A stretch of DNA of 64,000 nt, taken from contig JAJEKV010000167.1 in the NCBI GenBank assembly GCA_021234155.1, positions 346,357 to 410,356 on the forward strand. Reading direction: 5' to 3'. The stretch comes from Isoetes taiwanensis. Taxonomy: Eukaryota; Streptophyta; Lycopodiopsida; Isoetales; Isoetaceae. Of this stretch, positions 35,450 to 45,745 are shown piece after piece. Under the pieces are notes generated by a model, which was not told the origin of the DNA, did not search any database, and saw only the letters and a list, made by a program, of their open reading frames with translations. The translations under genes and the position numbers were made by a program. The stretch's first letter is position 1, and each line of letters begins with the position of its first letter.

Positions 35450-37890
35450 TTAAGGCATTAGATATAGAAGACCACCGATTCAGAGGCCTGATTATATGCC
35501 ATATCTTCAAGAAGTTTGGTATGTTAGAAACAATGGATGGTAAGTATCAGAGCTCAGATAGGGGCATAATCACGGCCTTACATCAGGTAAACTTCAGGCT
35601 TCCTCAAAAACTTTGGACAAGGCCGCATTTGAGAATAACAGAAAGATATATGCCTATATTTTTGTCCGGTTGCCCTTGCCTAGCCACTGCCATGAGTACC
35701 GTCGCTATAAGCTCTAATTTGTCTGTGCAGATTTTGGCTGTGACTGTGGATTTTTTGGTTTTGGCTAAAGATTTCCTCAATGTTTTCTAGATTGGGGCAG
35801 ATCCTTCGCTTACCTGCATGATTCAGCTTCCCAAAATTTTCATATGCCATATGCATCTTTGAACAGAGGAACAAAAGCAAATATGCTAGGGCTACATCCC
35901 AGGGCAATGCAGTATATCCGCATGGCTGGAAGATATGCCAATGGTATATTTTACGACAGCAATGTAACAATCTTCAAAACAGTTGGAAAACATTGTTATA
36001 GCAGCATAGTTTCATGTGGAGCTTAAATTCTAAGGCAGCATTTTGTAAAGAACAAGGTGCTGCGCACGGAGGGTTGCCCTCCGTGACTCGAGGGTGAAGT
36101 GGCTTAAATCATACTTCAAAGTCATGATTCACAATCAATAAAAAATGCTACTTCAAAACAATACAATACTTGATACTTGATTCTTGTTTTCAACAAGAAT
36201 TTGACCCTTGATCTCTAAAATATTATTCTATAGTCATTAAATACTTGATTTATGATCATGACTTTACAATATGCCTCCATCCTATATAAACATATGGTAG
36301 GGTTCTACAATATGCCTCCATCCTATATAAACATATGGTAGGGTTCAACAATAGAAAGTTGCAAGACTGTCACAGATCTTTTTTTCCATTGTGCCATGCT
36401 GTTGCATCTGGTTGTGCCACGTTGTTGCATCTGGAGAGTCGTTTATCTTCAAAATTCATCAAAGCATCAAAGCAATCTAAGGAACGTAAGCCTTGATAGT
36501 GAGACCAACTTGCAGCTCTTAAAAGTGAGAGGCCGATATGAAGCAGAGGCAAATAAATCTTGGTATGACTTTTAACTACTTCTACTCATAGATCTAGACT
36601 ACTACATCCCTGCGTCCTGTTATAATCGATAGCAAAGACCTTTAGTTGGCTTATCACAGGATAAATAGTTGGGAATCTAGATTCTTTATAATTTATTAAA
36701 TGGAGTTTTGTAGCCTTTAGCTTTGATATTTTAACATTTATTGAAATTATTGAGTGGTGGATTATCTTTTACATGTGTTGAATAAATCAATGTTTATCCG
36801 CTAAAAGCGCTTTGATTTCTACATCATAATATTTTTTTACCATTTAAAACCATATACGTGTGTGTTGTAGTTGCATTTGCCGCTTTGCATCTTCATTTGC
36901 TTCTCGCAAGGTGTGGATGCACCGGTCTTACATCTTCTCAGAATTGTTCAAACAAATGATGTATTTTCGACATCATCCGGTCCAAATGCAGGACCAAGTT
37001 CTTCATCTTGACCAAGTTCTTCAAATGCTTCAACGGCTTTCTGTTCATTTCACATTTAACATGTTTGTAGAACAAGCATCCGCAGATAAAGAAAATGGGT
37101 CGAGCCATATTCGGTTGTGAAAGTGGACACTCACTACATTGTGATCAATTCTTGGTCTGAATGTCATAAGCTTGTTGCATTGCCAATAAATCCTTTTCCT
37201 TTGGAAACTAGATTGGCATGGCTGCAAAGACCACATGTAACAAAGATCAAGTTTTATCCCATGCTCCTTGCCCTATCCCACAAAAGCGGTGTTTGATTCC
37301 GTGGGGAAGGTTAGCATCTAGTTACCATCTCATATTTCTGTTAGTTCATTCTTCCTTAAAGGGAATGCTACTATGCATGCTTTGAAAGTGATCTACTTGG
37401 TGTGACATGCATCACAATATGCCATATTCAAGCAAGATCATGTTAAATGTTTCTCTGTTTAGCGATTGGTTAGCTTGCATTTCCGCCTCTTGTATCTTTC
37501 TTCATTCTTCCTAAAGATCACCTTATTCTCATCAATCTCAATTCTAAAATCTAAAAGAGCAAACCTTTGTTTCGCATGCCTTTTCTATGCGTAAAAGGTG
37601 AAGCAAGAATTGTGTAGTAGAACCGTTGATGATCGGTGTTAGAAATACGATCCCTCCCGTAAAAAAACACAAACCGCAAGAGAAAAAGTAAATACATGTG
37701 CAGCAAACTCAATTAAGTCACAAACATTGCAAAATCCATACTAGAGCCCGAGTCTTGCTTTGGATATGGTAACATTTGCTAGCAATTTCGGAAACAATTA
37801 ACAAAGATGTCAAATCAAATGAAGGCATGAAATATGCTTCAAAAAGAAAATCAGAATAATTTCCCCGATAAAAAAATAAACTAAATGTGA
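35450..37890. other. Intergenic DNA with small repeats and hairpins
   Basis: Contains a perfect 9-bp-stem hairpin, CACGGAGGG-TTG-CCCTCCGTG (36065-36085). Open stretches at 35460-35790 (+), 35844-36026 (+) and 36860-37120 (+) have no recognisable domain. No gene is called. Confidence 0.45.
36265..36346. repeat. Perfect 41-bp tandem duplication
   Basis: The 41-base unit starting TACAATATGCCTCCATCC is repeated exactly, head to tail (36265-36305 and 36306-36346). The identity implies a recent local duplication. Confidence 0.95.
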
Positions 37891-37896
37891 CCTTAC

Positions 37897-38086
37897 ATGA
37901 ACACTAAGTGCAAGAGAAAGAGCAACAGCTCCACGTAGACCAGCCCACACAAGAACGCCGCTTCTTTCCAATTCAATCCATAACCATAAAATTTTAAACC
38001 GTGGTACGTAACAATCACAACAATGGCTCCTAAGATAGCCGCAAGAAGACATACAAAAGAAAGAGATATCCCCTTCGCTGCTTTGG
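37897..38086 (-). pseudogene. Fragment of a CPA1 Na+/H+ exchanger (SOS1/NHX-like), one exon with a frameshift
   Basis: Read on the minus strand, an acceptor (CATTAG) at about 38087 leads into GNAKAAKGISLSFVCLLAAI, a hydrophobic helix. FYGYGLNWKEA follows, then VLVWAGLRGAVALSLALSVH and a GTAAGG donor at 37896. The YGL-WKEA and W-GLRGAVALSLALSV blocks are characteristic of CPA1 antiporters, where the GLRGAV helix is part of the transport core. The two halves lie in different frames, with a one-base shift around 37955-37963 (minus-strand GCGGCGTTC). No other exon of the gene was found on either side. It is most likely a transposed or decayed fragment, unless the shift is a sequencing error. Confidence 0.75.
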
Positions 38087-38910
38087 CATTTCCTAATGAT
38101 CCATAGAATGCTCAAATGCTTTGACATCATTAAAAGACCCGAACCCCCGGTATCGCCATCGCTTCACCATAGTTCTCGCTCAAAAGAGGGTCTAGCTTAG
38201 TAGAAATGCCTACGCATTACCACGGAGATGGCCTCCGCTTCTTGAATGTCCACCTCCATTCGTTGAGCAAAGGTATGGTATGGGCTGCCTTTGAAAGATG
38301 ACCCCGGAGAAGCCATAAGCTTCTTTTGATAAATCCAGTCTTCTCCTGGTTCTGCACCAACCGTACCCTCATATACAATTTCTGAGCTGTTTGGCATGAC
38401 CACCTTCTCTGGTTCCTGCGAGTATGTTTTTGAACCCAAAATCGGAGGAGGCCGAACCCATGAAGAACGCCATAGCCAGTTCACCGGTTTCAGAGGGGCT
38501 GCTCAGCAACAGAAATGACCTAACATTTACCCCCAATAATGGGTTTTTAGCAGTCATTGGTATATTCTAGGTATATACTGGCATATGCCTAGAATATGCC
38601 ACAAACCCACCTCAACAAGGGCTTGCCCCCTTAGGGGCAACCCAAAAAGAAGCTCGGACGAATCTGCATAAATCCTTAACATGGCATCTTCTGTTTCAGA
38701 AGTTCAGCAAAGCTAATTAAGCATCAATTGCTTTGCGTCCTTTTGGCAAATTCGGCAGGGCCATTTCGACGATGATGATGCCTGATGATCAATGAATCAA
38801 GAACTTTTTGCGTTGGGCAAAGATTTTTGAGGAAAAGTTGAAGTTCTGGACCAAATGACATCAAGATCAATGCAGTATTATCAAAAGAGTCCAGCATGTG
38901 GATCATTTTG
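38087..38910. other. Intergenic DNA with a 42-bp imperfect palindrome
   Basis: GGTATATTCTAGG at 38559-38571 faces CCTAGAATATGCC at 38588-38600, with one mismatch in the 13-base stem. Minus-strand frames at 38197-38557 look partly protein-like (SETGELAMAFFMGSASSDFG) but belong to no family I recognise. The region lies on the 5' side of the exchanger fragment but does not resemble it. Confidence 0.4.
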
Positions 38911-38917
38911 GAAGGCC

Positions 38918-39342
38918 TTGCAACCGGAACGCCGTATATCTCAAGCGAGATATGGTTAATGTGGCCACCTGTATCAGCCATGAAGAACAACGCAGTTTGA
39001 AGCCCAAAAACCAACTGTTTTTGGCGTTTTTTGGTCGATCCGGCTCCATTTTGCTTCAAATCTCTTCCTCTCTTCACTGATCTAACATAAAAGAGGTAGA
39101 TGAAGCGATTGACATGATTTTTAGATCGAATCAAACTGCCCATAGAGTAGAAAGAACCAGTCGATTGAAATTTTTGCCCCCGCCGCGCAGTTTGAAGCCT
39201 GGTGTTTTGGCCACATTAACCACCTGGCTGATATCGGATGGCCACATTAACCAGTGGTTAATGTGGCCAGGCCACATTAACCCAAAATGTTTTGGCCACA
39301 TTAACCATATCTCGCTTGAGATATACAGAGTTCCCTTGCAAC
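38918..39342. mobile_element. Foldback element built on the 13-mer GGCCACATTAACC
   Basis: The ~48-base arms at 38918-38966 and 39294-39342 are inverted copies. Each carries a TTGCAA start, the palindrome ATATCTCAAGCGAGATAT and the 13-mer. The 13-mer occurs six times: reversed at 38954-38966, direct at 39209, 39240, 39270 and 39294, and reversed again at 39256-39268. The copies at 39240-39268 form a perfect 14-bp stem around a single G. CGCAGTTTGAAGCC also occurs twice in the interior (near 38990 and 39185). No ORF. It is probably a MITE or foldback transposon. Confidence 0.75.
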
Positions 39343-40196
39343 CTGCACTTTAGAAGCTTCACAAATCAAATTTCTATAAATCCTATGCATGTTCGCAGTC
39401 ATTCCTATTCAAATCCTGAACCGAATCCCTATATTTGTTCAGTGTCCTTCCTTACCCAACTTTCGGCTTAAACCCTTCCCTTTCTCTATGATCTTTCGTG
39501 ATGCAGATTATTTCCATGGATTCGTCTGGCAAGAGATTATTACTATGAAAGAAACCAATAGAAAAGCATGCTTCTGGTGTTAAGCAGACAAAAGGAGGTC
39601 GAATCAGGCTGAATGGAAAGATCAGGGAAGAACAAGGAAAAATACATATATTTCTGGAAAAAAATTTAGGGTTTGCAAATAATCCATATCCAGAAGGTCT
39701 TTCCAGACCTCTGTTCGGCATCAGACAATCTATCTATCATATTCGGCCATCTGCCAGCATCTTCAACGCATCAATCAATATTTCTGCTTCAACAGGTTTT
39801 TGTGGAATATATTTGCCCTTGCAGATTAGGCAATGCCTTCACAGACTGTTTGGCATTCCATAATCTGCCTCGACTTTTCCACGAATTCAAGAATCTGTAG
39901 AGGCCCCTGAAGGAACACACAACCATATGTTATTCAAATCCGGCTTTTGAAGGATAAGAGCAGAAGAGCATTAATAGCAGAGTTTGAGACAAGGGATTCG
40001 AAAGGATAAAGCCCTATTGCCAGTTCCTGAGAAATAGAGTTCTGGTTCAGAAATCATGATTTCGATATGCTCAACAGATCATTTCCCTGATTGAAAGGGA
40101 AATTTTTATAGCCAAACAATCTTTTCGGCATAATTCCGCAGAACAATCCTTGAGTTCGACTTTATAGGTGCCCAAAATCCTAGATGACCAATTCTA
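39343..40196. other. Intergenic DNA, no gene recognised
   Basis: Short overlapping frames on both strands (39389-39900) have no domain. Runs up to the truncated LINE insertion. Confidence 0.4.
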
Positions 40197-40612
40197 ACAT
40201 TTCAAACAGCCTCCCGCTCTTGCGGCAGCAAGCCTTGCATTTGTGCGTGGCTTGGTTGGTGTGGCTGATTTGGAAGCGGCGGCGGTTGTGGATCTTTCAG
40301 GGGATTCAGCAGTCTGCAGCCTCTCTGATTCCTCGACTCAGGTATAAGCTATTTCAAAGCTTTCTGGTGTTCCCGGGAGTAGTAGAGCGGAAGTTTGCCA
40401 TTTGGCGGGACTTCTTGGGTGTTGTAGATGGTGATGGTCGGTTTGTACAGCAGTAGAGTTGCAGTTTTTCTGTGAGTTTGTTGTGGAGTGTCGAGGTATC
40501 GCTGTCTCTTTGGGGCAGTTCTCCTTCCTCCTCACTTGCTTTGTAACATTACCATTCTTTTAATATATTGATGACATAGTTCTTCAAAAAAAAAAAAACA
40601 TTTCAAACAGCC
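40197..40612 (+). mobile_element. 5'-truncated LINE insertion with 15-bp target duplication
   Basis: The insert (40212-40597) ends in a run of 13 A and is flanked by exact 15-base direct repeats, ACATTTCAAACAGCC, at 40197-40211 and 40598-40612. It carries the last ~80 codons of a LINE ORF2. The chain reads LHLCVAWLVWLIWKRRRLWI, then FQGIQQSAASLIPRLRYKLF, and stops at 40456. The W-IWK-R-IF pattern fits the zinc-binding region at the C-terminal end of plant LINE reverse transcriptases. A ~130-base 3' UTR follows. Truncation, poly(A) and target duplication together show target-primed reverse transcription. The perfect duplication suggests a young insertion. Confidence 0.92.
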
Positions 40613-40696
40613 CCATTAATCGCCCTATTAATCAGATCAAATGGGGTGGATAAAAAACACAGAAACATGCTTAAACCATGCCTTGAAACGATCCTT

Positions 40697-40813
40697 GCAT
40701 GGTCGTGTTTATTATTGGGAGGCGGCTATTCACAGCATGGTCGTGTTTATTATTGGGAGGCGGCTATTCACAGCTATAGAGAATTTCAAGGCAGCTATAG
40801 AGAATTTCAAGGT
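40697..40813. repeat. Two adjacent tandem duplications (38 bp x2 and 21 bp x2)
   Basis: The 38-base unit beginning GCATGGTCGTGTTTATTATT is repeated exactly at 40697-40734 and 40735-40772. It is followed directly by the 21-base unit AGCTATAGAGAATTTCAAGG(C/T), twice at 40772-40792 and 40793-40813. Confidence 0.93.
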
Positions 40814-42953
40814 AGTTGGTATTAAAAGTGTAAGGTTAAGATACAAGTTGCTAAGTTGTAATGAAATTACTAGCAAGTGGCGCCTTCAGAGGTGATAAGA
40901 AATTGTGGTGAGAAAATCTTTAAGTTGTTGAAGAGAGAATTTTGATTTTGAGCCTCTCTAAAGTTGGTGAGAGAAATGTTCACAACAACCTTCTATTTAG
41001 ATTCTTTTCCAAGCTCAAAAATCCTGAAAAACCCTCATGATGATGTTGGAAAAGAGAAGTATTCGCGGCGGCCAAGGCCGCCACGATAAATTTCTTGTAA
41101 TATTATCATACTACTAACTTACCTATTGATCATTTATGGGCAGCTAATGTGCAAGCAAAAACATCAAATAGTCATGGACCTTAAAAAATGAGCTTGTGCT
41201 CATCAATAGCAGCTTTCGACCATCCTTCAAGCTTATCTACTGGCGCCACATGTCCACGTTAAGGACATGAACTTAACTTCTTTAGGATTTTTTTTCTTTT
41301 TCTTTTTTTAGTGTGGGTAGATAATTGCAGTTTCTATGGCATGCATAACTATCGACCTCTTATTCACTAGGGTGGTACAATCGTAGCTCTCATTGTATTC
41401 CCAATCAAAATTCGTATATGCTTTTTTCAAATGTTTCCTAAACGCTTTCATGATTTGCTTGGTACATACAAATGTTCCAACACCAATGTTTCAAAATAAG
41501 ATAGAATATATAGACTTCACAACTTTAACTCAATCTTGTAGCTCCCATCACTACATCCTCTACCCCCTCACCACCAAAGTTCAATAAAAAAGAGGAAACT
41601 ATTGTGCATGGACGTATTACCTGCTAATCTACTTTGTTAATTTGGAAATTTCTGGTATGGTCCAAAAACTTTTTTGGAATTTTTCTAACATGATTTCCTA
41701 AGGTTTTAAGGAGTTTTAGACGCCGGAAAAAACTCCGGCTATCCATAAATTGAAAAGAATTAATCCTATCCTCCTATATTATAATGTTAGTGTTGTATCC
41801 AGCCCTAACTTGGACGGTCGTGATTTGGCCTGGCAATCGGATGGTTAGGATTTTAGCGTGTTGGGGTTAAGCCATCTTCTGTGCACGGATTTGTTTGGTG
41901 TTGCCGTGCTCTACCTATGGCGGCGTCTTCTGGCTGCGGCAATTGCACTCAACACCATCAAGAGGTTGGGTATGGCATTTCTTTTCCTTTTACTGACCTG
42001 TGGCACATAAGAAGCCATCGTCTTCCAAGACGATTTTGCATCTCCTCTTCTGCTATCGGTGATGGCTTCAAGGCGGCTATAGCTTGTGTGGAAGCTTTAG
42101 AACAGCAAAGGCCCATACTCAGTTTAGAAAAAAGGGCAACGAAGAGCTTTTCCTCTGTAGTATGGCGCAAGCTTCAGATCGATAAGGATGATTTATTCAC
42201 CAGAGATAAGCGACTTGCTCTTCAATCTCAACTCAAAGACGATTTAGTGCTAATAAGCAGGTCTGGGGTTTAACTAGAAGTAGAGGAAGGAGCGAGAAAA
42301 TGGATTTGCACATCAGCATCCTGCAAGAACTTGGATCTTTAGGATTCATTATTTTTTGCGTTATGGCCCAGATCGATTACCCTAGAAACTCCATTTCTTC
42401 CCCTCTTTTTATTTCAATTATGGTTACACGCAATTTATGCGAAGTCCATTGCAACTTCCAATGATGAACTCCGTGCTAGGTCATCCATCTCAAGCCATGA
42501 TTCTGGATTAAATATTCACCATTCGCTATGCATAAGGTTCTGCAAGGCGACTCTTGGCGAGTTAGCGACATCAAAAGCGGAACATTATTTGCCTCTTGAT
42601 TTTTATTATTCTTTAGCGTTTAAATGGTAAGAGGAGATGGATGTGGTATTTTCTTAGAAACATTATCTGCGCTTCTCGGTGCTTTTGTTGTGTCGTAATT
42701 CTTGATGATTTCTTTATGTTTTATGCTACGTGTTTTCTTCAAGACGTTTTTGCGATTCGGGTATTGAAGGGCACCAAGAGGAACAAGGTAAACCTAAAAT
42801 TCTTTGTTGTTCTAAGGCATTTGATAATCTATAAATTTGATTTTATTTTCATAGGATGTCACATGAAAACATGGTTGATGAAACTAAAGCATTTGTTAAC
42901 ATCCTAAGGGAGTTAACATGAAGTCAGATGTTTCTTAAATCGAGCTTGCTAAG
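40814..42953. other. Intergenic DNA; an open stretch at 41881-42273 is unassigned
   Basis: A 130-codon plus-strand frame at 41881-42273 ends in a charged segment (DKDDLFTRDKRLALQSQLKD). It does not resemble the N-terminal part of TauE proteins, and no domain is recognised. An open piece near 42725-42789 containing VLKGTKRNK before a GTAAAC donor might be an upstream exon of the TauE-like fragment; this is weak. Confidence 0.35.
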
Positions 42954-43486
42954 GTATCCATGCGGAGTTGAATGTTGGATCTTGACTGCATCCCAGGTCC
43001 CTTTTGCATTTCTTATTACCTATTGGATGGGCATATATGTCCATAGAACTGTGCAAGAAGAACATATCATCACAGAGGTATGAGTCAAAACATTGTGCAT
43101 TGTTTATTTTGGTATAAAACCAATTCTCATTGTTGCTGGCATTTAGGAAACAGAACAACATACTCTTCTTTCATTAATGGCTATATTTGCTGGAGTTTTG
43201 GGTGGTGTGCTGGCCATTGGAGGTGACATGATTGTTAACCCTATTGTTTTGCAAATTGAAATACACCCTCAGGTAACTATAATAGGCCAATAATTTTTTT
43301 AAAGGTGGGAACTTGAGAATTTTTCTAATTCCATCAATAAATTAGGTAACTCTTGCAACTATTGCCTTCATGATCTTCTCTTCACATCAAGCTGAGGTTA
43401 ACGAGCTTATGTCTTCAGCATCTACCAGAGTTATATTACGAAATATTTATTCTAATTCAACAAACAATCTCTTGGTTTCAACATAG
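42954..43486 (+). pseudogene. TauE/SafE-family membrane protein fragment, three exons
   Basis: Plant TauE/SafE proteins are multi-pass membrane proteins related to bacterial sulfite exporters. Three stretches with good splice sites are visible. 42954-43077 reads YPCGVECWILTASQVPFAFL. 43147-43272 reads LLSLMAIFAGVLGGVLAIGG, then DMIVNPIVLQIEIHPQ. 43346-43486 begins VTLATIAFMIFSS. They correspond to the start of the C-terminal repeat, whose usual core is GGLLGIGGGMI-NP-LL--GV-PQV-AAT--FM. The second glycine pair is changed to GGD here. After IFSS the chain leaves the family pattern and stops at 43486, before the final helices. No N-terminal repeat was recognised upstream. It is most likely a decayed or captured gene fragment. 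Confidence 0.75.
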
Positions 43487-45182
43487 AATCTCTCTATTTG
43501 CTATTTGCTTTGGATTTGGCAGAGATTGAGATGTTTTTCAAATGCAGGAATAGTTGGGAGCAGTGTATTTCTTATTTCCTTGCACACAGCAGTCAGCAGA
43601 CCCATGTGTACAAGAAAAAAGAACCTTATTTGACTATCTGCATCCTACATGCAAAAGACCATGTGAGGGATGCTGCTCATCTAATATTTGAACATGTAAG
43701 ATAGCAAACAAAGCTTGAGATAGTTTGTAGACTAAAACTTCACTTTCTAACATATAGAACCTTTTATTAAAGCACATACAGTTATTTACCTTTTAAGACA
43801 GCAACAAAATACAGATATGCAGCTCCATGAGTCATTTGCAAGAACTGATGTGCCTAAACTATGTGCCCAATCTGACAGGGCATGCGTGAAGAAACATAGA
43901 ACGAAGATCTAGACCCAAAGTTGTCTTGCAGTGTCAATTTGATGTGTAGTGTATAAAGGTTTCAAAACTACAAGCCAAAGATGACCAATGATGTGGTAGA
44001 GAAAAAGATGTGCTAAACTTGGAATGTATTTGTCTATATCTACATGTACTTCATAATAAAAGCAAATTATAATTTCCACAGAGTAAATATATCAGCATTG
44101 CCCTGCTTCAAACCTGAAATTCATATTTTTTTCAACTACCCCCTTAAGGAATATAGACAATATGGTGTTGAATTGTTAAGAAAGCATAAAGCATACCTTA
44201 TGTCAAATATCATTTTCAATGATGTGTTGAATTGTTGAATTTATTTTCAAAATACCATCTTTGAGTTTCTTTGGAGAAGGCCAAGTTGTATCAAGAATTG
44301 GAATCACTCGAGTGCTAACTAATAAGTATAAGTAAATTTATATTGCTGACAAATTAAAAGACATGTCAAAGAGTTTTCGGATTGCATCAAATGAGCATGT
44401 TCAAATTGGAGAAGGCAATCTAATAAAAATTTATGGAATCCAACGCATATCGAGCATATCTCAACTACCACGTATATGTGTGAAAAAAATTTAATAAACA
44501 TTTATGGAACCCAACATGACATAATCAAGCTCCTCCATATATCTTTATGCATTGCAACCATTTCTTTGTTTTTTGTTTAATCGCATTGGTCTCCACTCTC
44601 TCGATAAAAACTACAGTTATTCTAGATTAGTACTTGGCCCACAACTTTTTATGCTTACATTGTTGGACACCTCCGCATTGTACAACTCTACCCCTCAACC
44701 TTAACAAAGTTTTGCTAAGAACAACAAATGGATACACTTCTAGATGCTACAAAATACACTTATAAATATCCTAAATGTTGCATGTGCACTCCTCCAATTG
44801 AGTATATCCATCATCAACATCTATCCTTCCAAAAATGATAGGAGGATGTATAGCAAGTACATGCACAAAAACTCATTGATTACCATGTAGGTAACGACAT
44901 AAAGGCACACTGGTGCGTAGATCACATTCACATATGCTCTCAAATTTCACTATTAATTCATCTCAATGTACATTCAAGTTCAATGTTACGCTGTGAGTAT
45001 TTTTACTTGGTCCAACATAATATAATCAATTTTAAGCCCGAAATACCACATACACAAAATCCATATAATGAACTTTATGTCAATGACCTCTTTAAAAGTT
45101 CCTCTATTTACCCTTGCCCCTCCAAGCCACGTTACTTATTCTAGCTAGCAATTAAACAATCACCACATCAAATTGTTACTAG
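43487..45182. other. AT-rich DNA, possibly body of a Helitron
   Basis: No gene recognised. The stretch ends in the Helitron 3' terminus at 45183-45210 and is on the correct side to be the body of that element, but no 5' TC end could be placed with confidence. Confidence 0.4.
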
Positions 45183-45210
45183 GCCCGGCAACGCCGGGCA
45201 CCATAACTAG
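45183..45210 (+). mobile_element. Helitron 3' terminus
   Basis: The hairpin GCCCGGCAACGCCGGGC (45183-45199, perfect 7-bp stem) is followed by ACCATAA and the terminal CTAG (45207-45210), with T next in the flank. This is the classic Helitron 3' end. An almost identical terminus lies in reverse orientation at 58099-58126, including the AAATTGTTACTA text just upstream of the hairpin. Confidence 0.85.
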
Positions 45211-45745
45211 TAAAATTTAAGATGGTATTATTAGTTGGTATAACAATGGATAATATTAGTTGTTTATAGCCTCCCTCCTTACAACCCATACAACTACTCA
45301 AATGAAAACCACCACAACATATGCATAGCTAGCTACAAACTTCCCAAGTCATGCAAGAATATAAAATGTTGATCAACTTAGACTTTCACTCACATTTGTA
45401 TTAATACAATGCACATCTACACACATCGTACAAACCTCTTTTTAACCATTGCAATCTCAGGAGCACAGAAAACAATGCGATAGCCACCCAACAACTAGTA
45501 AAATTGCATATGCGTACAAACTCAATAGCAAAATCGTCTCATAATCTCTACAAATACCAAGTAAGATACAGTAAGCTACGTAGACATTCAATACGCAATC
45601 TCTCACCTTCAAAATGACACTTGCATAAAGTCCACCATCAAACTCCCCTACACAATCATGTTAAAATAAGCTCTGTGAATGTAACTTTTCTATCCCCGCC
45701 CTAGCCTTCACCCCAATCTTGCATTTCCGCTAGTTTGCAATATTG
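45211..45745. other. Intergenic DNA between Helitron end and LINE
   Basis: AT-rich, no open frame of note. Confidence 0.4.

Noticed and set aside
41881-42273. First exon of the TauE/SafE-like gene
   Set aside because: The frame does not resemble the N-terminal repeat of the family, and no splice path links it to the exons at 42954.
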